Shown: positions 47,766 to 56,797 of the stretch, piece after piece
Numbering within the stretch: the stretch's first letter is position 1
Layout of the letters: each line of letters starts with the position of its first letter
Source: Pseudoalteromonas sp. MMG007
GTDB lineage: Bacteria; Pseudomonadota; Gammaproteobacteria; Enterobacterales; Alteromonadaceae
Direction of reading: 5' to 3'
Assembly (NCBI RefSeq): GCF_018100985.1
Contig: NZ_JAGJEI010000011.1
Coordinates: 62,001-126,000 of the forward strand
DNA length: 64,000 bases
Notes under the pieces: model-generated
Told to the model about the DNA's origin: nothing
The model's input: the letters and a program-made list of their open reading frames with translations, nothing else
Databases searched by the model: none
Program-made: the position numbers and the translations under genes

Positions 47766-50204
47766 ATGCGTATTTTTAATTATTGTTTAAATGTTCTTTC
47801 TGCTGGAGTAAGCCGCTTACTAGTTAAAAGCAAAGTGCTTCCTGAGAACCCGATTGAGCAGTATGAGCTAAATCCTCAATATCCTACATTTTATATAGTG
47901 CGACTAAATTCACGTTTTGATTTAGCGGCACTTGCACGTGTGTGTAAAAAACATGGTTTACCTAGTCCAACCGAAGAGCAGGTGTTAGGTAATAAACAGC
48001 TCGATCGTTTTATTGGCATTAAAAATCCACCGCCATTATTTGGTGACGAAGCAAAACCAACCAATGCGCTTGCACAAGGCAAAGAGATTGTTGAGCACTT
48101 ATTAAATAGTGGGCAAAAGAATGTGCAAGTAGTGCCTGTTACTATTTTGTGGGGGCGCGATCCAGGTAAGGAAAAGCCAGGGCTGCGTACATTAATAACA
48201 CACTCACTTACACCAAGTTGGTTTAGAAAGTTTTTTGTCGTGTTGTTTTCTGGACGAGATAACTTTATTAAATTTAGCCAACCACTCGATTTATCATTAT
48301 TAGTTAATGAAAAAGCTGACGTAAGTGAGCTGCCACATAAACTACTGCGTGTTGCACGCGTACATTTTAAGCGCCAGAAACTGGCGGCAACTGGCCCTAA
48401 AATGCCTTCTCGCGAGCAATTATTTAACTCTCTTCTTGCTTCACCAACAATAAAAAAAGCCATTCAAGATGAAGCTAAATCTAAAAATATAAGCCAAACA
48501 GAAGCGCGCCAAAATGCACTTAAGTTACTTGATGAAATAGCCGCAAATTACTCTGAAGCAATGATACGTGTGGCAGAGCGCTTTTTAACATGGTTATGGA
48601 ACAAGCTATATAATGGTATTGACGTAAAATACACAGAGCAAATCCACGAGCTAACTAATAAAGGCCACGAAATTATTTATATGCCGTGCCACCGCAGCCA
48701 CATGGATTATCTGCTTCTTACTTATGCGATTTACCATCAAGGTTTAGTGCCACCTCACATTGCAGCGGGTATTAATCTTAACTTTTTCCCTGCCGGGGGG
48801 ATTTTTCGTCGCTCGGGAGCATTTTTTATTCGCCGTTCGTTTGCTGGTAATAAACTATATTCGGCCGTATTTAAAGAATATTTAAGTCAGCTATTTATTA
48901 AAGGCTACTCAGTTAAGTTTTACACTGAGGGTGGACGCAGCCGAACTGGGCGACTACTTCCGCCTAAAACTGGCATGCTCGCTATGACTCTACAAGCTAT
49001 GTTACGTGGCATAGACCGCCCTGTTTCTATTGTACCTGTTTACATTGGCTACGAGCACGTAATGGAAATAAATACATACCTTAAAGAGCTGGCCGGTAAA
49101 GACAAAAAAGGTGAGTCTATTTTTGGCATATTTAAAGCCATTAAAAATCTTAAAAACTATGGGCGTGGTTATTTAAACTTTGGCGATCCAATTTCTGTAA
49201 ACCAATATTTAAATGAGAACCAACCAGATTGGCGCGATGCAATCCATCCAACTGATGTACAAAAACCACAATGGTTAGGCCCACAAGTAGCCGCCCTTGC
49301 CGATCAGGTAATGGTTAAAATAAACAATGCAGCTGCACTTAATGCCGTTAACTTGCTAGCAATGATATTACTAGTTAACGATAAGCACGCACTGAGTAAA
49401 CCAAAGCTTTTAGCTCAGCTAGATTTTTATTTACGCCTACAACGCGATGCCAGCTATAGCGAAAAAGTAACCGCACCGGATGAATCACCTGAGCAGCTAT
49501 TAACGCATGCTTTAAAGCTTAATAAGTTTGAAGTGATTAGCGATGAATTTGGTGAAATCATTGCGATTAGTGAAAAAGAAAAAATCTTATTCAACTACTA
49601 TCGTAATAACATTTTACACTTGTTTGCCGTACCAAGCTTACTTGCACTGCATTTATTTAAGCAACACACCACAACCATTCAACAATGCGAGCAATTAGTA
49701 AAAGCGTTTTATCCTTTATTTGCTAAAGAGTGGTACTTGCAAAAGCTGGATGAAAACTACATTACGCGCATTTTAGCTAACTTTGCAGATCAAAACTTAA
49801 TAGAAATTGATGGGGATAATATTCACATCACCAACACAAATGACTGTTTAGCCAAACTAGAAATGCTAGGCAGAGCACTTAGCTTTACGCTGCAACGCTA
49901 CGCTATTGTTATTGGCTTTATCCAAACCAGCAATGGTATAGAAAAGGCTGAACTAGAACGTGAAAGCCAAGTACTTGCAGAGCGCTTAGGGACTCTTCAT
50001 GGTATTAAAACACCTGAGTTTTTTGACAAAAAAGTGTTAGTTGGCTTTATTGATAACTTACGCGGTGAGTTTTTAATAACAGAAGGTGAAAACGGTTTAG
50101 TGGGTAGCACGCAACTTTGTGAAACTTACATGCACCTTAAAACGTTATTGCCAGCTCGTATTTGGCAATCAATCAGCGATATAGTGCAAGGTCAGTGTAA
50201 CTAG
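47766..50204 (+). CDS. plsB: Glycerol-3-phosphate 1-O-acyltransferase
   Basis: 812 residues, near the E. coli PlsB length (807). It acylates glycerol-3-phosphate from acyl-ACP or acyl-CoA at the inner membrane, the first step of phospholipid synthesis. The acyltransferase blocks are visible: H309-R-S-H-M-D314 (the H-x4-D motif), G-A-F-F-I-R-R, Y-T-E-G-G-R-S-R-T-G and V-P-V-Y-I-G-Y-E. It is divergent from the S10 operon and convergent with tesB. Confidence 0.97.
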   Translation: MRIFNYCLNVLSAGVSRLLVKSKVLPENPIEQYELNPQYPTFYIVRLNSRFDLAALARVCKKHGLPSPTEEQVLGNKQLDRFIGIKNPPPLFGDEAKPTNALAQGKEIVEHLLNSGQKNVQVVPVTILWGRDPGKEKPGLRTLITHSLTPSWFRKFFVVLFSGRDNFIKFSQPLDLSLLVNEKADVSELPHKLLRVARVHFKRQKLAATGPKMPSREQLFNSLLASPTIKKAIQDEAKSKNISQTEARQNALKLLDEIAANYSEAMIRVAERFLTWLWNKLYNGIDVKYTEQIHELTNKGHEIIYMPCHRSHMDYLLLTYAIYHQGLVPPHIAAGINLNFFPAGGIFRRSGAFFIRRSFAGNKLYSAVFKEYLSQLFIKGYSVKFYTEGGRSRTGRLLPPKTGMLAMTLQAMLRGIDRPVSIVPVYIGYEHVMEINTYLKELAGKDKKGESIFGIFKAIKNLKNYGRGYLNFGDPISVNQYLNENQPDWRDAIHPTDVQKPQWLGPQVAALADQVMVKINNAAALNAVNLLAMILLVNDKHALSKPKLLAQLDFYLRLQRDASYSEKVTAPDESPEQLLTHALKLNKFEVISDEFGEIIAISEKEKILFNYYRNNILHLFAVPSLLALHLFKQHTTTIQQCEQLVKAFYPLFAKEWYLQKLDENYITRILANFADQNLIEIDGDNIHITNTNDCLAKLEMLGRALSFTLQRYAIVIGFIQTSNGIEKAELERESQVLAERLGTLHGIKTPEFFDKKVLVGFIDNLRGEFLITEGENGLVGSTQLCETYMHLKTLLPARIWQSISDIVQGQCN

Positions 50205-50225
50205 CACTTTATCGCTGTGTAAAGG

Positions 50226-51086
50226 TTAGCGCTGGCGCATAACCCCTTCTTGTATTGTTGAGGCAACTAAGTTGCCCTGTCGGTCAAAAAACTGCCCTCT
50301 AACTAATCCTCGGCCTGAGCTAGCGCTTGGGCTGTCGATTGTATATAAAATCCAATCATCTAATCTAAACGAGCGATGAAACCACATAGCGTGGTCAATT
50401 GTCGCGACTTGCATATTTGGTTGCATAAACGATACGCCGTGTGGCTGAAGCGCAGTAGGCAAAAACTCAAAATCTGAAGCATAAGCAAGTAAGTAATTAT
50501 GAATGCGCTGATCGTCCGGCATTTCACCATTGGCTTTAAACCAAATATGTTTTACAGGCTCTATTGCTTCAGGCTTAAATGGGTTATGAAAAGTCACCGG
50601 ACGCATTTCAATTGGCATTTCGCGAATAAACTTATTACGAATTACCTCTGGAATATGTGCAGCATTTTCTTGGTAAAATTCAAGTGATGAACGCAGCTCT
50701 TCTGGTGGCGGCACATTTGGCATAGTTGCCTGATGCGATAAACCCTCTTCTTCACCTTGAAAAGACGCTGTCATGTAAAAAATAGGCTTACCGTATTGAA
50801 TCGCTTTTACACGGCGCGTACTAAAGCTTTTTCCATCACGTATGGTTTCTACATCGTAGACAATGGGCTTAGCTGCATCACCTGGGCGTAAAAAGTAAGA
50901 ATGTAATGAGTGAACTATGCGCCCTTCAGGTAATGTTTCTTTTGCAGCAGAAAGCGCCTGCCCCATAACCTGACCGCCAAATACAGCACCAAAACCTAAA
51001 TCTTGGCTTTGTCCGCGATATAAACCTTGCTCAATTTCTTCAAGCGTTAACAACGACAATAAATCATCTAATACTTGGCTCATCAT
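50226..51086 (-). CDS. tesB: Acyl-CoA thioesterase II
   Basis: 286 residues, a double-hotdog thioesterase that hydrolyses medium- and long-chain acyl-CoA. The catalytic Asp is D205 in Y-A-S-D-F-E-F-L (D204 in E. coli); the C-terminal half contains the W-F-H-R-S-F-R segment and [11 protein letters not shown] typical of TesB. The first two codons are both ATG, with GAGGAAG just upstream. Tail-to-tail with plsB, 21 bp apart. Confidence 0.94.
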   Translation of the reverse strand: MMSQVLDDLLSLLTLEEIEQGLYRGQSQDLGFGAVFGGQVMGQALSAAKETLPEGRIVHSLHSYFLRPGDAAKPIVYDVETIRDGKSFSTRRVKAIQYGKPIFYMTASFQGEEEGLSHQATMPNVPPPEELRSSLEFYQENAAHIPEVIRNKFIREMPIEMRPVTFHNPFKPEAIEPVKHIWFKANGEMPDDQRIHNYLLAYASDFEFLPTALQPHGVSFMQPNMQVATIDHAMWFHRSFRLDDWILYTIDSPSASSGRGLVRGQFFDRQGNLVASTIQEGVMRQR

Positions 51087-51160
51087 TTCTTCCTCAATCC
51101 CCTGATAAGTTAATGATACTATAGACTACAACTATGTAAATCTTTGTTAGGAATGACACT

Positions 51161-51619
51161 ATGTCTTATTGGTTGTTTAAAACAGAACCCGATGCATTTT
51201 CAATTGATGATTTAAAAAACGCACCAAACCAAACGACACTTTGGGAAGGTGTACGTAATTATCAAGCGCGTAATTTTATGCGTGATGATATAAAACTGGG
51301 CGACCAAGTAATGATTTACCATTCAAGCTGCAAACTTGTAGGGGTTGTAGGTATAGCTACAGTGACATGTGAGGCCTATCCAGATCCAACACAATTTGAT
51401 TTAAGTAGCGATTATTACGATGCAAAGGCCACTAATGATAAACCACGTTGGTTTGTTGTTGAAGTAACATATAAGAGCCATTTAAATAAACGAGCTAGCT
51501 TAAAAGATATAAAAGCTAACAATGCTATAACCGAGCTTGCGCTTAAAAAAGCTGGTCGCCTTTCAGTTATGCCAGTTACCAAAAACGATTGGAACGAAAT
51601 AATTGCCATGAGCAATTAA
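51161..51619 (+). CDS. EVE domain-containing protein
   Basis: 152 residues, one complete EVE (PUA/YTH-like) domain: M-S-Y-W-L-F-K-T-E-P-D start, W-E-G-V-R-N-Y-Q-A-R-N-F-M and G-D-Q-V-M-I-Y-H-S. Domains of this class have an aromatic cage for modified bases in RNA or DNA, and relatives include human thymocyte nuclear protein 1. As a stand-alone gene it may be housekeeping; no modification-dependent nuclease is next to it. Divergent from tesB by 74 bp. Confidence 0.92.
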   Translation: MSYWLFKTEPDAFSIDDLKNAPNQTTLWEGVRNYQARNFMRDDIKLGDQVMIYHSSCKLVGVVGIATVTCEAYPDPTQFDLSSDYYDAKATNDKPRWFVVEVTYKSHLNKRASLKDIKANNAITELALKKAGRLSVMPVTKNDWNEIIAMSN

Positions 51620-51708
51620 AAACACTTACCTAGCTTACAACCTGGCTATGTTTGACCTCTTTTAGCTGGGTTTGATACGATCCCCGCTAAGATATAATTG
51701 GGGGATTA

Positions 51709-52740
51709 ATGAAATTACTGTATTGGTTAGATGAATGGTTAACGCTTTGTCGTGATGAACAACAAACTAAGCTGCCTATAAACGGCGGTGACTTACTCGG
51801 TGATGTGTACGTAAAATATGACTTTGTTGATATAAATAAGCCCCTGCTTTTTACATTCTCCCCCGCAGGTACCAACGTACAAGAGCAAGATCTGACCGAT
51901 AACTTTGCCCCTTGGGGTTTTCATTTAGCACAAAAACAAAACGTTAATGTAATTTCATTTCAGCACTTAGGTACAAGTAATTGGTTTAGAAGCCGTAATT
52001 TGATTTTCTTTTTAGAGCAGCTAGCAACGTTACTTGAACCATTTAAATGTCGCTTAGGTTATGGCTTAAGCCGCGGTGGTTTTGCTGTGGGTGCATTTGC
52101 TAAATTATTAAAGCTCGATCAGGTGCTATTCTTTCACCCTGTCAGTACCAAAAATACCGTAATAGTCCCTTGGGATAACCGCTCAAGCACTGCGCTTGCA
52201 CAACAGTTTGATTGGCAAAGTGAGTATAATGACCTCGATTTAGGCCACGCTAAAGGGTATATAATTTATGACCCTACCAATAAAATAGACCGCTTACATG
52301 CTAAGCGTTACCCGCAGCTGACTCATTTGCGTGTATTTGGTATGGGGCACGGTACTCATGCTACTTATTTGAGTAAATTTGGTTTTTATAAACAAGTGGC
52401 CGTTGATTTTATTCGCCACCAGCAAATTGATATTGCGCAGTTTCGCCTGCAAACCAAAACACTGCGTTTAAAAGAAGAGTATTATCAGAGCCTAAATAAG
52501 GCTAATGCAAGCTCTCCTCACCGCTTAACATTGTTAAGTACCGCACATAAAATTTTAGCCGATGAAAAAGAAGTGCACGTGCAGGAGCATCAGGCCAAAA
52601 TTGATATTCAACCATTAATTGATGTAGCGCTTAAGCATCAAGATGATCACCCCAATGATGCGATTCAGTTATTGGAGGTCGCACAGCAAATTGTGCCTGA
52701 CGACCCGCTAATAGAGCATAAACTTAAGCAATTAGAATAA
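51709..52740 (+). CDS. Alpha/beta-hydrolase-like protein of unknown function
   Basis: 343 residues. The core contains a nucleophile-elbow-like G-Y-G-L-S-R-G-G-F-A (about 121-130) after a strand, an acidic residue in Y-D-P-T-N-K-I-D, and G-M-G-H-G-T-H (about 222-228) that can supply the His, so a complete hydrolase triad is possible. The last 100 residues are helical (P-L-I-D-V-A-L-K-H-Q and I-Q-L-L-E-V-A-Q-Q) and look like one or two TPR-type repeats. I do not recognise a named family or substrate. No signal peptide, so cytoplasmic. Confidence 0.65.
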   Translation: MKLLYWLDEWLTLCRDEQQTKLPINGGDLLGDVYVKYDFVDINKPLLFTFSPAGTNVQEQDLTDNFAPWGFHLAQKQNVNVISFQHLGTSNWFRSRNLIFFLEQLATLLEPFKCRLGYGLSRGGFAVGAFAKLLKLDQVLFFHPVSTKNTVIVPWDNRSSTALAQQFDWQSEYNDLDLGHAKGYIIYDPTNKIDRLHAKRYPQLTHLRVFGMGHGTHATYLSKFGFYKQVAVDFIRHQQIDIAQFRLQTKTLRLKEEYYQSLNKANASSPHRLTLLSTAHKILADEKEVHVQEHQAKIDIQPLIDVALKHQDDHPNDAIQLLEVAQQIVPDDPLIEHKLKQLE

Positions 52741-52742
52741 TA

Positions 52743-52949
52743 TTATGACGATTTTTTCTTCTTTCTTTTTTTGCGACCATGCTTTGGCACAATAGTAAAA
52801 TACATTACAAGCCCAAGCCACGAAAATATAATAACGCCTATTAGCCAGCCGTTTTTTTCGTGGCCTTGGGTGCGCTTACTATTTACTACTATAACGACAG
52901 GTAAAATATAAGCGCTTAAAATAATAATTAAAAATACAACTTCATTCAT
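52743..52949 (-). CDS. Small membrane protein, PLDc N-terminal-like
   Basis: 68 residues from the ATG at 52949. Two hydrophobic helices (about 2-22 and 36-54) flank a short loop with K-N-G-W-L-I-G-V, ending in a strongly basic tail (K-H-G-R-K-K-R-K-K-K-K). It resembles the stand-alone PLDc_N (cardiolipin synthase N-terminal) membrane domain. The ATG overlaps the stop of the K+ channel gene (TAATG), so the pair is translationally coupled; it might be an accessory of the channel, which is inference. Confidence 0.7.
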   Translation of the reverse strand: MNEVVFLIIILSAYILPVVIVVNSKRTQGHEKNGWLIGVIIFSWLGLVMYFTIVPKHGRKKRKKKKSS

Positions 52950-54016
52950 TATTTTGCCAAGCTCTGCCAATCCACTTCGCTAGTTAAAACGCGCTCCAGC
53001 GCAATGTAGTGCAATATATCGCCTTCACTTACTTTGTAATCAAGTGGTGGGTTTAAATCCATATTTTGTGCACTTAAATTATGCGCTACACCTAATAAAA
53101 TTGCGTCGTAGTCATGCTTAAAATGATGAAATAAAGTGCCAAACTCCATATCACTACAACCCTCGGGTATCGCTAAGCTAAATTGAGTATCACCATGCAA
53201 AGTAGAAAGCAGTTCTTCTTGTACTCGGCTTGAGCCAGGATCTTGCATTGAACGCACTAATATCTCTGCCGATTTAGCACTGCTGCACTCTACATTTTGG
53301 CAATGTTCAAGCAGCATATCTACTTTGGTTTCATCTAAAAAGTGAGCGCTTATATGGCACTCTTTTTTAACTAAACGGCTAATACGCAGCGCCGTTGTAA
53401 ATGTTTGATTATCATCTTGGCCATCAATAATTACTTTATCAGCGCGGTTTATTGCAACACGCTCCAACTCTTCTAAATCAGTAAAGCTTGTAAGACGTGC
53501 AAAGTCGACGTTTTCGTTGGTTAAAAATGGGTGATCCATTTGCTCAGTAACCGCCAATAAAATACGGCGGTCAGTGCGCTTGGTATCGGCAAGAATATAA
53601 TCAATCATCTTTTTTGTACGAGTATCGTGCCAACCAAAAATAATGATGTGGTTGTTACTGTGAGCAAAGTTTTTATCACCAGTCATAGCGCGCCTAATTA
53701 AGTAAGTTACTGTTTGCCCTGTTTTTCCTAACAGAACGCCAAATAAAGCTAAACCAAACGGAATTTGTATTAATGCTACAACCCAGCGGCCAAGCTCGCT
53801 AGTTGGGCTAAAATCACCATAACCCACCGTTGAGGTTGTGACTGTGTAGTAGTAAAAAAAGGTAGTAAATGATGTAAGCACTTGCTCATTAGCTACATAC
53901 AATAGCCCCCACGTTATAAGCATGTGAGTTAATATTGCAAGTGCTACTGCCTGCCAACTCAACTGATCAATATGAGCACGAACAAGTAGCGCTAGCCTTT
54001 TAAATATTGCCGGCAT
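52949..54016 (-). CDS. Potassium channel protein with RCK domain
   Basis: 355 residues. Two membrane helices (about 23-41 and 80-98) enclose the pore loop with selectivity filter T-V-G-Y-G-D (63-68). A TrkA-N/RCK Rossmann domain follows from about residue 124 (H-I-I-I-F-G-W-H-D), then a TrkA-C-like end. This is the MthK/Kch type of ligand-gated K+ channel, with two rather than six transmembrane helices. It shares an operon with the small membrane protein downstream. Confidence 0.88.
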   Translation of the reverse strand: MPAIFKRLALLVRAHIDQLSWQAVALAILTHMLITWGLLYVANEQVLTSFTTFFYYYTVTTSTVGYGDFSPTSELGRWVVALIQIPFGLALFGVLLGKTGQTVTYLIRRAMTGDKNFAHSNNHIIIFGWHDTRTKKMIDYILADTKRTDRRILLAVTEQMDHPFLTNENVDFARLTSFTDLEELERVAINRADKVIIDGQDDNQTFTTALRISRLVKKECHISAHFLDETKVDMLLEHCQNVECSSAKSAEILVRSMQDPGSSRVQEELLSTLHGDTQFSLAIPEGCSDMEFGTLFHHFKHDYDAILLGVAHNLSAQNMDLNPPLDYKVSEGDILHYIALERVLTSEVDWQSLAK

Positions 54017-54243
54017 AATACAAAATCTTTGTTAGTAAATTATCTATAAACAGTACGGTACTGTAAGCCATGCTTTTAAGCAACGTTTAAGCTTTTAAGT
54101 ATGACCTACCAACCTTTTAGGATTAAAATTTGCTCAACTTTTATAGCTAAACTGCCACGACCAATATAAGACTAAATGCGGGTTTGCTAATCAGCTAAGA
54201 GCATGATTAATTATATTAAGAATAAAAAACACACAGACACACT

Positions 54244-55554
54244 ATGCTAAATAAAATTGCCACACCATTTACTAAATTAGTAGAGCGCTACTTACCCGAC
54301 CCTTTTATATTTGTAATATTACTAAGCATTATTACCTTACTAGGCGCTAGCCTATTTACACCCGCCACAAGTATTGAAGTTATTAACGCATGGGGGAGTG
54401 GTTTTTGGAACTTGCTGAGCTTTGCCATGCAAATGCTATTAGTGCTTATTACCGGCTATATGCTGGCTAATACACCACCTATAAATAAACTACTAGAAAA
54501 ATTAGCTACACTTGCCAATACAGCGCCAAAAGCCATAATTTTAGTCACGCTTATTTCACTCTTAGCAAGCTGGTTAAATTGGGGGTTTGGCTTAGTGATT
54601 GGCGCTTTATTTGCAAAAGCCATTGCTAAGCAAACAAAGGTTGATTACAGGTTGTTAGTAGCCAGTGCTTACTCGGGCTTTGTAGTATGGCATGGCGGTT
54701 TAGCGGGCTCTATTCCGCTCACTATTGCTACCGAGGGCCACTTTTCACAAAGCAGCATTGGTATAATTAGTACTGAACAAACACTGTTTGCTGGTTTTAA
54801 CATAGCAATATTAATTGGCTTATTTATTATTATGCCGCTGGTTAACCGCTATATGCTACCTAGTGATAAAAACAGCGTATATGTAGACCCAGCACTAATA
54901 AAAGAATCCCCCGCTCATAATGAAAACATAACCCGACCGGCACAACATTTAGAACACAGTAAACTGCTTGGCATAGCAATTGGCTTGCTCGGCCTGTGTT
55001 ATTTGGCATATTACTTTATATTTGCAGGCGGTAGCTTAAACCTTAATAGCGTTATAGCGGTGTTCTTGTTTTTAGCCATTACCTTACACCAAACACCGCA
55101 TAACTTACTCAATAGCTTACAACAAGCAATTCCTAGCGGCGCAGGCATTGTTATTCAATTTCCGTTTTATGCAGGCATTATGGCCGTTATGGTCGATAGT
55201 GGCTTAGCGCAGCAAATATCGCGTGGTTTTATTGCCGTAGCAGATGCCGATAGCTTGCCATTTTTTAGTTTTATAAGTGCAGGACTCGTTAATATGTTTG
55301 TACCTTCTGGCGGCGGGCAATGGGCAGTACAAGCACCGATTGTTATACCCGCAGCGCAAGAACTGGGCGCCGATATCTCTCGCGTTGCTATGGCTGTTGC
55401 GTGGGGCGATGCGTGGACCAATTTAATCCAACCCTTTTGGGCACTACCGGTACTGGCAATAGCAGGCTTAAAAGCAAAAGATATTATGGGTTTTTGTGTA
55501 GTGCAGCTATTTGTAACGGGGGTATTTATATCGCTGGTATTGAGCTTTTATTAA
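54244..55554 (+). CDS. Short-chain fatty acid transporter (AtoE family)
   Basis: 436 residues with about ten to eleven hydrophobic segments. The family signatures N-W-G-F-G-L-V-I-G-A-L near 115-125 and F-V-P-S-G-G-G-Q-W-A-V-Q-A-P near 350 are present. It is predicted to take up short-chain fatty acids or related carboxylates across the inner membrane. No ato catabolic genes are adjacent, so the substrate is a family inference. Confidence 0.88.
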   Translation: MLNKIATPFTKLVERYLPDPFIFVILLSIITLLGASLFTPATSIEVINAWGSGFWNLLSFAMQMLLVLITGYMLANTPPINKLLEKLATLANTAPKAIILVTLISLLASWLNWGFGLVIGALFAKAIAKQTKVDYRLLVASAYSGFVVWHGGLAGSIPLTIATEGHFSQSSIGIISTEQTLFAGFNIAILIGLFIIMPLVNRYMLPSDKNSVYVDPALIKESPAHNENITRPAQHLEHSKLLGIAIGLLGLCYLAYYFIFAGGSLNLNSVIAVFLFLAITLHQTPHNLLNSLQQAIPSGAGIVIQFPFYAGIMAVMVDSGLAQQISRGFIAVADADSLPFFSFISAGLVNMFVPSGGGQWAVQAPIVIPAAQELGADISRVAMAVAWGDAWTNLIQPFWALPVLAIAGLKAKDIMGFCVVQLFVTGVFISLVLSFY

Positions 55555-55560
55555 TGAAGC

Positions 55561-55593
55561 TTTGCGCGCAGTTAAAAGTTAACTGCGCGCAAA
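55561..55593. terminator. Perfect 15-bp inverted repeat between convergent genes
   Basis: The arms TTTGCGCGCAGTTAA and TTAACTGCGCGCAAA are exact complements around a 3-nt AAG loop. It lies 7 bp after one stop codon and 5 bp before the other. It is very stable, but neither strand has a proper U-tract beyond the stem, so termination may rely on the hairpin itself. Confidence 0.65.
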
Positions 55594-55597
55594 ATCA

Positions 55598-56614
55598 TTA
55601 GCTCGATAGAATCGTCATCGGTAGGCTAAGTATTGGGTTTTCAGAGTCTGCAAAGTGCATCATTACTGCCACGTGCCCTGCAACAACAATAGCGTACATA
55701 GCGGCTGAAAAGCCTTGGCCGTATTTATCAAGCGGCAATAAATGCGAGTAATGTCGGCCGCGCCATTCAAATACAATTTCAAGGGCGCCCACAAACAAAA
55801 AGAATACCAGCAACATTAAGCCAAATGTATAGCTCAGCCATAAGCCAAATAACACACCGAGTAAGCACACACTCAAACCTACCCAAGAGCGCATTGAAAA
55901 GCTGATACTTTTTAATACATGGCCGCCATCAAGCGGTAAAATGGGTAGTAGGTTAAATAAGTTAAGTAGTGCGCTTAATACCGCAACACCTGCAAATATG
56001 TCCATTTCAGTGGCGTAATACAAAACCACGCCTAGTACAGAGGTGAATAAGCCAAATGCAGGGCCCATTAATGATATAACCACATCTTGCCAACGCGTTG
56101 TTATTTTATCGTCGCTTACAGCAAGCCCGCCTACAAAGGGAATAAGGTAAATCCCTTTGGTTTTTATACCAAAGTATTTCATGGCTTTTACGTGCCCATA
56201 TTCATGCACTACTAAACACGCAATAAGCATCAGCGCAAATTCAATGCTAAATAGCCACGCATACCCAGCAACCGATGCTCCCGCCAGTGCTACCTTAATT
56301 ACTTTTGCACTTTTAAATAACTTAAAGCCCAGTGCCGCCAGTCCTAAAAAACCTTTTTTGGGTGTGTTATTTACAGGATTTGGTAAAGCAAGTTGAGTAG
56401 CAAATACATCATCAACAAATAACGATATTGATTGATTATTTACCTCTGTGCTGTCTATTCCAACAAGCTTGTTATCTAAAGTAAATTGATAATAATTCTC
56501 TCGTGGGTTGTCAAAAGAGATTGCTTGTTGATTATGAAAAATTTGTACAATTTGTTGCCCCGAAAACATTATTGTAAAAGGCTGTTCGGCTAGCATTAAG
56601 TCTATTTTTATCAT
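55598..56614 (-). CDS. Site-2 protease family (M50) intramembrane metalloprotease
   Basis: 338 residues. The zinc motif is H137-E-Y-G-H141 in the helix A-C-L-V-V-H-E-Y-G-H; the third ligand is D229 in L-P-L-D-G-G. Five or six transmembrane helices occupy about 105-305. The first 90 residues are a soluble, beta-rich region (Q-Q-I-V-Q-I-F-H, I-S-L-F-V-D-D-V) without a named domain. No PDZ domain was seen, so it is not RseP; that belongs to the dxr-bamA region elsewhere. Substrates are unknown. Confidence 0.85.
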   Translation of the reverse strand: MIKIDLMLAEQPFTIMFSGQQIVQIFHNQQAISFDNPRENYYQFTLDNKLVGIDSTEVNNQSISLFVDDVFATQLALPNPVNNTPKKGFLGLAALGFKLFKSAKVIKVALAGASVAGYAWLFSIEFALMLIACLVVHEYGHVKAMKYFGIKTKGIYLIPFVGGLAVSDDKITTRWQDVVISLMGPAFGLFTSVLGVVLYYATEMDIFAGVAVLSALLNLFNLLPILPLDGGHVLKSISFSMRSWVGLSVCLLGVLFGLWLSYTFGLMLLVFFLFVGALEIVFEWRGRHYSHLLPLDKYGQGFSAAMYAIVVAGHVAVMMHFADSENPILSLPMTILSS

Positions 56615-56797
56615 CTTTATGACCGTTTAAAACAATGTCGCTAGTATACCTATCCAGCTTAAAAACACGAGGGGGCTAAGCTGCAGGTTATCTCATTAGC
56701 CTAAATAAAATAGGGTTATAAATACTGACAAATACACCACTCGGTACTATTTTTACAGTAACCGAGATTTTTAAATTCACTATTGGAAAGGATAACA

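Noticed and set aside
47891..48463. 190-codon antisense frame inside plsB
   Set aside because: It lies fully inside a well-supported gene on the other strand and has no domain signature.
55598..56614. RseP regulator of sigma-E proteolysis
   Set aside because: No PDZ domains are present, and the envelope-biogenesis neighbourhood expected for rseP is absent.
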